Positions 58,224-64,000 of a stretch of DNA of 64,000 nucleotides are shown here, piece by piece; position 1 is the first letter of the stretch; each line of letters begins with the position of its first letter. The notes under the pieces are model-generated. The model was not told the origin of the DNA and searched no databases. It saw only the letters and a program-made list of their open reading frames with translations. Made by a program: the position numbers and the translations under genes. The DNA is from an uncultured Olsenella sp. (GTDB lineage Bacteria > Actinomycetota > Coriobacteriia > Coriobacteriales > Atopobiaceae): NCBI GenBank assembly GCA_900314575.1, contig OMVS01000003.1, positions 1 through 64,000 on the forward strand. The letters run 5' to 3'.

Positions 58224-58958
58224 CTACTCGGCGGGGCAGAGCGAGAGGGCGGCGGCGTCCGCGATGAGGATGCAGTTGGCATGCAGCTGGAGGATCGAGG
58301 CGGGGCAGTGCGGGGTGACCGGTCCGTAGATGGCGTCGCGCACGGCCTCGGCCTTCTCCTCGCCGGAGGCGATGAGAAGGATCGTGTGGGCGTACATGAT
58401 GGTCTGGACGCCCATGGAGAAGGCCTGGCGGGGCACGTCGTCGACGCTGTCGAACAGGCGGCTGTTGGCCTCGATGGTGCTCTCGGTGAGGTCCACGAGG
58501 TGGGTGCCCTTGGAGAAGGCGTCGTCCGGCTCGTTGAAGCCGATGTGCCCGTTGCGCCCGATGCCGAGGAGCTGCAGGTCGGGGTAGCCGGCGTCGCGCA
58601 CCATCGCGTCGTAGCTTGCGCAGTAGGCCTCGGGGTCGGCCGCGAGGCCGTCGGGCACGTGGGTGTTGGCCAGGTCGATGTTCACGTGGTCGAAGAGGTT
58701 GGTGCGCATGAAGTAGTGGTAGCTGTTGGGGTCCTCAGGCGCCAGGCCGCGGTACTCGTCCAGGTTGTAGGTGCTGACCTGCGAGAAATCGATGTCGCCC
58801 TTCTTGTACCAGTCGATCAGCTGCCGATAGGTGCCGATGGGCGTGCTGCCGGTCGCCAGGCCGAGGACCGTGTCGGGCTTGAGGATGGTCTGCGCGGAGA
58901 TGACGTTGGCGGCCTTGCGGCTCATGTCGTTGTAGTCGGTGGTGCGGACGACTCTCAT
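58224..58958 (-). CDS. nagB: Glucosamine-6-phosphate deaminase
   Basis: A 244-residue NagB that converts glucosamine-6-phosphate to fructose-6-phosphate and ammonia. Signatures are LGLATGSTPIGTY, STYNLDEYRGL (catalytic Asp) and GIGRNGHIGFNEPDDAF. The protein is of the short, Gram-positive length. It is not linked to nagA or a transporter. An inverted repeat at 59042-59057 in its upstream region may be the operator of a GntR-type regulator. Confidence 0.96.
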   Translation of the reverse strand: MRVVRTTDYNDMSRKAANVISAQTILKPDTVLGLATGSTPIGTYRQLIDWYKKGDIDFSQVSTYNLDEYRGLAPEDPNSYHYFMRTNLFDHVNIDLANTHVPDGLAADPEAYCASYDAMVRDAGYPDLQLLGIGRNGHIGFNEPDDAFSKGTHLVDLTESTIEANSRLFDSVDDVPRQAFSMGVQTIMYAHTILLIASGEEKAEAVRDAIYGPVTPHCPASILQLHANCILIADAAALSLCPAE

Positions 58959-59041
58959 GGTTCCCCCTCTTGTAAGAAACCTTCCCTGCCAAGGCCCCTC
59001 GCGCGGAGCGGCCTCCTACCTTCCGACCACAGGGTACCGCG

Positions 59042-59057
59042 ATTTGTTATGACAAAT
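59042..59057. promoter_or_regulatory. Candidate nagB operator
   Basis: ATTTGTTATGACAAAT is a 6-bp perfect inverted repeat with a 4-base centre, 84 bases before nagB. Its right half contains TTGTCA on the minus strand, which could be a -35 element. It resembles GntR/NagR-type sites in form only. Confidence 0.5.
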
Positions 59058-59079
59058 GTCGAAAACGGGTAAGCGCGCG

Positions 59080-59118
59080 AAAAAGCCCGCGAGCGACACC
59101 TGCGTGCCGCCCGCGGGC
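59080..59118 (-). terminator. Terminator of rph-rdgB
   Basis: GCCCGCG and CGCGGGC with a 20-base loop on the minus strand, followed directly by TTTTTCG; about 75 bases after rdgB. Confidence 0.65.
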
Positions 59119-59138
59119 GCGGGTCCTGCTGAGGGCTA

Positions 59139-59188
59139 GGCCGAGAAGGGCCGCGAGTCCTGGCCAGCGCCGGCCGAGAAGGGCCGCG
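59139..59188. repeat. 17-bp direct repeat after rdgB
   Basis: GGCCGAGAAGGGCCGCG occurs twice (59139-59155 and 59172-59188), 33 bases apart, between rdgB and its terminator. It is noncoding as far as can be seen. Confidence 0.5.
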
Positions 59189-59193
59189 GGCCC

Positions 59194-59823
59194 CTACTGC
59201 AGCTTCGAGGCGAGGTCCTCGAGGGCGCGGAAGCGGTGCGAGAGGCGGTTCTTCTCGTCCGGCGAGAGCTCGGCCATGGTCCTGCCGGGGACGTCGTCGA
59301 GGAGGAAGAGCGGGTCGTAGCCGAAGCCGTTCTCGCCGCGTCGCTCGTGGCCGATCCTGCCCGGGCAGTCGCCGTCGCCCGTCAGCACGCGGCCGTCGGA
59401 GCGGACGAGGACCACGGTGGAGTGGAAGTGGGCGCCGCGCTCCGGGTCGGGCACTCCCGCCATCTCGCGCAGGAGCTTCTCGTTGTTGGCATCGTCGTCG
59501 CCGTGCTCGCCCGCCCAGCGCGCCGAGTAGATGCCCGGGGCCCCGCCGAGCGCGTCCACCACGAGCCCGGAGTCGTCGGCGACGGCGATCTTGAGGCCGG
59601 TCTCCTGGAGCGCTGCGCGGGCCTTGATCAGGGCGTTGGCGAGGAAGGTGTCGCCGTCCTCCACCGGGTCGGGGAAATCTCCGAGCTCACCGAGGGCGCA
59701 GAAGCGGTAGCCCTCCATGATCGGTCCGAGGATGGCCTCGATCTCCGACACCTTGTGCGCGTTGCCCGTGGCCACGACCACGGTCCTCTCGGCGTCGAGC
59801 GCCGTCGCGTCCACAGCTGGCAT
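59194..59823 (-). CDS. rdgB: dITP/XTP pyrophosphatase, RdgB/Ham1 family
   Basis: A 209-residue house-cleaning NTPase. The N-terminal VVVATGNAHKVSEIEAIL, then VADDSGLVVDALGGAPGIYSAR and the C-terminal GFGYDPLFLLDD...LSPDEKNRLSHR are family signatures. It hydrolyses deaminated purine nucleotides. It follows rph by 27 bases; rph-rdgB is a conserved pair. Confidence 0.96.
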   Translation of the reverse strand: MPAVDATALDAERTVVVATGNAHKVSEIEAILGPIMEGYRFCALGELGDFPDPVEDGDTFLANALIKARAALQETGLKIAVADDSGLVVDALGGAPGIYSARWAGEHGDDDANNEKLLREMAGVPDPERGAHFHSTVVLVRSDGRVLTGDGDCPGRIGHERRGENGFGYDPLFLLDDVPGRTMAELSPDEKNRLSHRFRALEDLASKLQ

Positions 59824-59850
59824 GATGCTCCCCTCCGTCCAGGCGCTGGC

Positions 59851-60600
59851 CTAGGACCTGAAGTTGGTGACCTCGTCCTGCAGGGCGACGAGCCTCTCGA
59901 TCGCGGGCAGGCCCATGTCGAGAAGGGCGTCGAGCTGCTCGCGCGTGAAGGGGCTCCTCTCGCCCGTCCCCTGGATCTCCACGATGCCTCCGTCGCCCGT
60001 GCCCACGAGGTTGAGGTCCACCTGGGCGTGGCTGTCCTCGCGGTAGTCGAGGTCCAGCAGCAGCCTGCCGTCCACCTCCCCCATGGAGATGGCGGCAACC
60101 TGCCCCGTGAGCGGGAGGCGCTGGATGTTGCCGCGCTCCTCCCACGAGCGCAGGGCGTCGTGCAGGGCGACCCACGCGCCGGTGACGGAGGCGGTGCGCG
60201 TGCCGCCGTCGGCCTGGATCACGTCGCAGTCGACCGTCACGGTCGCCTCGCCCAGGGCGGCGAGGTCGCAGACCGTGCGCAGGCTCCTGCCGACCAGGCG
60301 CTCGATCTCCATCGAGCGCCCCTTGCGCCCGCGGTACTCGCGTGGGGTGCGGCGGCTGGTGCTGGCCGGGAGCATGGCGTACTCCGCCGTGACCCAGCCG
60401 GCGCGCGAGCCCTTGCGCCAGCGCGGCACGCCCTCCTCCACGGTGGCGGCGCACAGCACCCGCGTGTCGCCGAACTCCACGAGGCACGAGCCGTCCGCGT
60501 TCTTCATCACGTTGCGCGTGAGCTTGGCGGGGCGCATCTCGTCCGCCGCCCGCCCGAAGCTGCGCTCGAGCGCCCTCTCGGCGCCGGGGTCACCTGGCAT
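59851..60600 (-). CDS. rph: Ribonuclease PH
   Basis: A 249-residue phosphorolytic 3'-5' exoribonuclease that trims tRNA 3' ends. Signatures are GSCLVEFGDTRVLCAATVEEG, the RNA-binding RGRKGRSMEIERLVGRSLR and CDVIQADGGTRTASVTGA. The ATG at 60598-60600 follows GGAGGAAC; a start at 60624 would add eight residues. It sits downstream of tRNA-Val. Confidence 0.96.
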   Translation of the reverse strand: MPGDPGAERALERSFGRAADEMRPAKLTRNVMKNADGSCLVEFGDTRVLCAATVEEGVPRWRKGSRAGWVTAEYAMLPASTSRRTPREYRGRKGRSMEIERLVGRSLRTVCDLAALGEATVTVDCDVIQADGGTRTASVTGAWVALHDALRSWEERGNIQRLPLTGQVAAISMGEVDGRLLLDLDYREDSHAQVDLNLVGTGDGGIVEIQGTGERSPFTREQLDALLDMGLPAIERLVALQDEVTNFRS

Positions 60601-60640
60601 GTTCCTCCACCTGCCCGCCGGCAAGCGCCGGCCCTACAGA

Positions 60641-60671
60641 ACGGGCCCCTCCCGCGAGCGGAGGGGCCCGT
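60641..60671 (-). terminator. Terminator after tRNA-Val
   Basis: ACGGGCCCCTCC and GGAGGGGCCCGT form a 12-bp perfect stem on the minus strand, followed by TCTGT. Confidence 0.75.
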
Positions 60672-60681
60672 CCGGCTTCTC

Positions 60682-60757
60682 TGGTGGGCGATGAGGGGTT
60701 CGAACCCCCGACCTTGTGCGTGTAAGGCACCTGCGCTAGCCACTGCGCCAATCGCCC
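60682..60757 (-). tRNA. tRNA-Val (TAC)
   Basis: A 76-nt cloverleaf with acceptor GGGCGAT/ATCGCCC, anticodon loop CTTACAC (TAC), T-loop TTCGAAC and encoded CCA. A TACACT -10-like hexamer lies 14 bases upstream (771-776 of this kilobase). Confidence 0.95.
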
Positions 60758-60814
60758 TTGTCGCGGAGAAAGTGTAACACAGCCCAGGCGCCCCTCGGCC
60801 CCACCACGAGGGGC

Positions 60815-60820
60815 TATACT
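60815..60820 (+). promoter_or_regulatory. -10 element of the MurE-like gene, likely leaderless
   Basis: TATACT ends only seven bases before the ATG at 60828. Transcription would start at or next to the A of the start codon. There is no Shine-Dalgarno sequence. No convincing -35 is visible. Confidence 0.5.
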
Positions 60821-60827
60821 CAAGCGC

Positions 60828-62357
60828 ATGGATACGACAACGCTTACATCGCTCGCAGCGGCACTCGAGTCCGAGGGCCTGCTCGTCCGCACGCACGCGC
60901 TCCCCGCCGACCCGCTGCCCGTCTGCGGCGCGGACTCCGACTCGCGCTTCGTGCGCCCGGGCCACCTCTTCGTCTGCAAGGGCGCGGCCTTCCGGCCCGC
61001 CTACCTCACCTCCGCGCTCGAGTCCGGCGCCGTCGCCTACCTCACGGGCGAGGAGCGCGCAGACGAGCTCGCGCGGCTCGCGCCCGGGGTGCCCGCGCTC
61101 GTCGCGAGCGACGTCCGGCGCGCCATGGCCCTCGTCGCACTCGAGGCCTGGGGGCACCCGGACCGCGACCTCACCTGCGTGGGCATCACGGGCACCAAGG
61201 GCAAGTCCACCACGAGCTACATGCTCCGCTCCATCCTGGACGCCGGTTCCCCGGAGCCCCGCTGCGCGATCGTCGGCTCGATCGAGACCTTCGACGGCAT
61301 CGAGCGCGCCGAGAGCATCAACACCACGCCCGAGGCCTGCGACCTGTGGCGCCATGTCGCCAACGCGCGCGACTCCCGCCTCCCCGACCTCGTGATGGAG
61401 GTCTCGAGCCAGGCGCTCAAGTACGACCGCATCGTGGGCCTCCACCTCGACGTGGCCGCCTTCCTGAACATCGGGCGCGACCACATCTCCCCCCTCGAGC
61501 ACCCCACCTGGGAGGACTACTTCGCCTCCAAGCTGCGGATCTTCCAGCAGGCGCGCACGGCCGTGGTGAACCTCGCGACCGACCACCTCGACCGGGTCCT
61601 CGAGGCGGCAGCCTCCTGCGAGCGGACGCTCCTCTTCTCCGCCACGGGCCCCGAGGTCGCCGGCAGGCGCGCCGACGTCTGGTGCGACGAGGTGGAGTCC
61701 GGCCTCGGCAGGAGCTCCTTCGTCGCCCATACGCCCAGCTGGGAGGCCCGCGTGGAGCTGCCCATGCCCGGGCTCTTCAACGTGGAGAACGCCCTGGCGG
61801 CCATCTGCGCGGCGGAGCTTCTCGGCGCCGGGCGCGACCAGGTGCTCGCCGGCCTCGCGCGCGTGAGCGTGCCCGGCCGCATGGAGCTCGTCTGGAGCGA
61901 CGACCGCCGCGTCGTGGGCATCGTGGACTTCGCCCACAACGCCATGGCCTTCTCGAAGTTCGGCCCCAGCGTCCGCGAGGAGTTCCCGGGGTACCGCGTG
62001 ATATCGGTCTTCGGCGCCACGGGCGACAAGGCCGTGGAGCGCCGCCGCGAGCTCCCCGTCGAGGCCGCCCGCTGGTCGGACCTCCTCGTCTTCACCAAGG
62101 ACGACCCCGGCCACGAGCGCGTGGAGGACATCTGCCGCGAGATGGCCGAGGCCACTCCGGCGGGCATGCCCCACGAGACCGTCTGCGACCGCGCCGAGGC
62201 CATCCAGCACGCCGTGGACCTCGCCTTCGCGGGCACGGGGCCGTGCGTGGTCTGCGTGCTCGCACGGGGCACGGAGGGCTACCAGCACGAGATGGGCGGC
62301 CTCACGCCGGCACCGCTCGACATGGACCTCCTTAGGGCCGCGATGGCGCGACACTGA
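60828..62357 (+). CDS. MurE-like Mur ligase
   Basis: A 509-residue three-domain Mur ligase. The ATP loop GITGTKGKSTTSYML, the carbamylated-Lys region EVSSQALKYDRIVGLHLD and the C-terminal domain start (GIVDFAHNAMAF) match UDP-MurNAc-tripeptide synthetases. Two motifs differ: the usual DYAHTPD is DFAHNAM, and the DNPR that selects meso-diaminopimelate is replaced by DDPGHE, so a different third amino acid (for example L-lysine) or a paralogous role is likely. It may be translated from a leaderless mRNA. The next gene follows after 18 bases. Confidence 0.85.
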   Translation: MDTTTLTSLAAALESEGLLVRTHALPADPLPVCGADSDSRFVRPGHLFVCKGAAFRPAYLTSALESGAVAYLTGEERADELARLAPGVPALVASDVRRAMALVALEAWGHPDRDLTCVGITGTKGKSTTSYMLRSILDAGSPEPRCAIVGSIETFDGIERAESINTTPEACDLWRHVANARDSRLPDLVMEVSSQALKYDRIVGLHLDVAAFLNIGRDHISPLEHPTWEDYFASKLRIFQQARTAVVNLATDHLDRVLEAAASCERTLLFSATGPEVAGRRADVWCDEVESGLGRSSFVAHTPSWEARVELPMPGLFNVENALAAICAAELLGAGRDQVLAGLARVSVPGRMELVWSDDRRVVGIVDFAHNAMAFSKFGPSVREEFPGYRVISVFGATGDKAVERRRELPVEAARWSDLLVFTKDDPGHERVEDICREMAEATPAGMPHETVCDRAEAIQHAVDLAFAGTGPCVVCVLARGTEGYQHEMGGLTPAPLDMDLLRAAMARH

Positions 62358-62375
62358 CGCACGAAAGGAGAATCG

Positions 62376-63473
62376 ATGGCGTTTGACCCCCAGCGGGAGG
62401 ACTACCAGCGCCTGGGGCTCCGCTTCGCCCGCACGCTCGACGGGGGCGACGCGACCGCCGCGGCGCACGCCTTCTCCTCCTTCGGGCTCAGGTTCCAGCA
62501 GGACCGCGACTCGCTGCCGCAGACGGACGAGGACAGGGCCTTCCACCTCGTGACCCTCGCCGCGGCCGACATCGACTACCGCCTCCCCTTCGCGGACGAG
62601 CGGGAGGCCGAGAAGCTCGTCGCGCACGGCCACCAGCTGCTGAAGGAGGCGCTCGCCCTCGACGCTGGCTGCTTCGACGCCGCGCGCATGCAGGCGGCCT
62701 CCGAGAAGCCCTCGTTCGACGGCTACCTCGCCTACCTCGTCGAGGGCGAGCCGGAGGTCCGCGCGCGCTGCCTCGCCGAGCGCGACCGCGCGCTCGAGGG
62801 ACCCGACTCCCCCGAGCGGGCCCGCCTCGCCGCCGACCTTGCGTGCGCCCCCTACCTGCGCTGGCTCGCCGCCGAGGCCGAGGAGGCGCTCATCTGCGGT
62901 AGGAACCGCGAGGCGTTGCGCGTCTGCCGTGAGGCCCTCGAGCTCGACCCGCACGACCAGGCCGACGTCCGCTTCACCGAGGCGCTCGCCCTCGCGAAGC
63001 TCGAGGACGAGGCCGGCCTCGACGCCGCCTGCGCCCGCCGTCAGCCCCACGGCCGCCGCACCCCCGCCGACGACGCCTGGGCGCGTCTCGCGCGCCTCGC
63101 GCTCGCCTACAAGGCCCACGAGATGGACCGGGCTCGAGGCGAGCTCCGTGGCCTCGTCGAGACCTACCCCAACGCCGCCGAGTCCCTGATCCGCCAGGCG
63201 GAGCTGCCCGACGGCGTCTTCGCCCGCCTCTGCGTCCTGCCCTACAGCGAGGACGAGCTGATCCTGGCCCTCTCCGAGGGCACGGTGCTCCTGCAGGAGG
63301 GCCGCGACCCCCGGGGCGCAGGCGCGCTCTCCGCCTGGGTCGCCCGCGAGACGAGCAAGCTCGCCCCGCGGGCCTCGAGCGCCGTGATGCGCGAGCGCAT
63401 GGCCGAGAGCGCCGCCGGCGCCGACGGCTGGCAGGGCCCCGACGCCAACCTTCCGCGAGGCGGTCGCCCATGA
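62376..63473 (+). CDS. Uncharacterised protein with TPR-like helices
   Basis: A 365-residue, mostly helical, acidic and Ala-rich protein. A stretch around residues 165-210 (EEALICGRNREALRVCREAL followed by ELDPHDQADVRFTEALALAK) has the spacing of TPR repeats. No catalytic motif, signal peptide or membrane segment is visible. AAAGGAG lies ahead of the ATG. It is probably co-transcribed with the MurE-like gene and overlaps the next gene by ATGA. No function can be assigned. Confidence 0.75.
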   Translation: MAFDPQREDYQRLGLRFARTLDGGDATAAAHAFSSFGLRFQQDRDSLPQTDEDRAFHLVTLAAADIDYRLPFADEREAEKLVAHGHQLLKEALALDAGCFDAARMQAASEKPSFDGYLAYLVEGEPEVRARCLAERDRALEGPDSPERARLAADLACAPYLRWLAAEAEEALICGRNREALRVCREALELDPHDQADVRFTEALALAKLEDEAGLDAACARRQPHGRRTPADDAWARLARLALAYKAHEMDRARGELRGLVETYPNAAESLIRQAELPDGVFARLCVLPYSEDELILALSEGTVLLQEGRDPRGAGALSAWVARETSKLAPRASSAVMRERMAESAAGADGWQGPDANLPRGGRP

Positions 63474-64000
63474 TGGACGTGCGCGCAGAGAGGTGCCTGA
63501 GGCTCGCCCTCAAGCGCCGCGAGAAGCTCGCCGACCTCTCCGACGAGGCCTTCCACGAGCTGGAGCTCGCCGTCAGGGAGAACCCCGACGCCTTCGTGGA
63601 CGACGACGAGGAGCGCGCCTTCGCCCTGCTCGAGCAGGCGCTCTCGCGCTACGCGGACGCGCGGGCCGACGACGACCTCCTCGACGACGACGAGTACGCC
63701 GAGGCGCGGGCGAAGGCCCTCGGACGGCTGCGCGAGGCCTGCGAGCGGGCGTGCGCCGTCTCCCCGGCGTGCGTCGACGCGCGCGTCTGCGGCCTGCTCG
63801 CCCAGGACCTGGACGGCGACGCCCTGCTCGACGCCCTCCTCGCGCTCGAGGGCGAGCTCGACGACGAACGGGGACCGCTCGCCACGCCGGCTACGGGCGA
63901 CGCCTGGACCGACGTCTTCAACCGGCCGCGCCTGCGCCTCAGGGCCCACGTCGCGCGCACCTGCGTCGACGGCGCGCGCTACCGCATGGCCGCCGACGAG
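63470..64000 (+). CDS. Uncharacterised protein, 3' end outside window
   Basis: The first 177 codons of an open frame that leaves the window. The ATG at 63470 overlaps the preceding stop as ATGA. The product (MMDVRAERCLRLALKRREKL and on) is helical and rich in Asp, Glu, Ala, Leu and Arg, with a run of acidic residues (DDDLLDDDEY). It resembles its neighbour in composition and may be a related helical-repeat protein. No known motif is seen. Confidence 0.65.
   Translation, partial: MMDVRAERCLRLALKRREKLADLSDEAFHELELAVRENPDAFVDDDEERAFALLEQALSRYADARADDDLLDDDEYAEARAKALGRLREACERACAVSPACVDARVCGLLAQDLDGDALLDALLALEGELDDERGPLATPATGDAWTDVFNRPRLRLRAHVARTCVDGARYRMAADE

Noticed and set aside
60507-63119. 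An 870-codon minus-strand frame across the MurE-like gene and its neighbour.
   Set aside because: It is antisense to genes with clear Mur ligase motifs and crosses a tRNA gene and a terminator. It is an effect of GC-rich codon use.

Overview
The window is GC-rich chromosomal DNA from an actinobacterium. It most resembles the class Coriobacteriia (an Olsenella/Atopobium-like genus). Reasons: high GC, GTG and TTG starts behind strong Shine-Dalgarno sites, a type-Z zinc-binding S14, an actinobacterial-style L10 leader, the cluster tRNA-Tyr/Thr/Met-tuf-rpmG-tRNA-Trp-secE, and a large isopeptide-domain fimbrial protein next to an Agr/LytTR-type two-component system. The genus is inferred, not proven.

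Positions 1-41.8 kb are almost entirely minus-strand housekeeping genes. Read right to left, they keep an order also known from Firmicutes: greA, lysS, clpC, disA, ispD, ispF, cysS, rlmB, yacP, tRNA genes, tuf, rpmG, tRNA-Trp, secE, nusG, rplK, rplA, rplJ, rplL, rpoB, rpoC, rpsL, rpsG, fusA, rpsJ, and then the S10/spc ribosomal protein run rplC to rpsN. Two features stand out. A cell-envelope glycosylation cassette (YfhO-like membrane protein, YdjC/ChbG-type deacetylase, CsbB/GtrB-type glycosyltransferase) lies between rpsJ and rplC, which are normally adjacent. Terminator- and promoter-like signals also divide the ribosomal genes into units: rplC-rplD-rplW, rplB to rplX, and rplE onward. A 21-bp motif recurs upstream of rpsL, rplC and rplB.

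From 41.8 to 54.9 kb the region is mosaic: tatA, a membrane-anchored spermidine-synthase-like protein, the Ktr potassium uptake pair, release factor 3, a Gfo/Idh/MocA oxidoreductase, and an accessory locus. That locus holds a large wall-anchored isopeptide-domain protein that lacks its N-terminus. It abuts, head to head, a LytTR response regulator that has also lost its N-terminus, followed by an intact AgrC-like histidine kinase. Both 5' ends end within a few bases of one point near 51,522, as a deletion would leave them. A radical SAM gene, an HxlR regulator and a small coding remnant follow.

From 54.9 to 64 kb there are a DUF1805 protein, tRNA-Pro, ispE, veg, an M24 peptidase, nagB, rdgB, rph, tRNA-Val, a MurE-like Mur ligase that may be translated from a leaderless mRNA, and two uncharacterised genes, the last cut by the window edge.

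The least expected single gene is lysS: its product carries a complete C-terminal HD-phosphohydrolase-like domain fused to lysyl-tRNA synthetase. No CRISPR array, insertion sequence, prophage or rRNA gene was seen.
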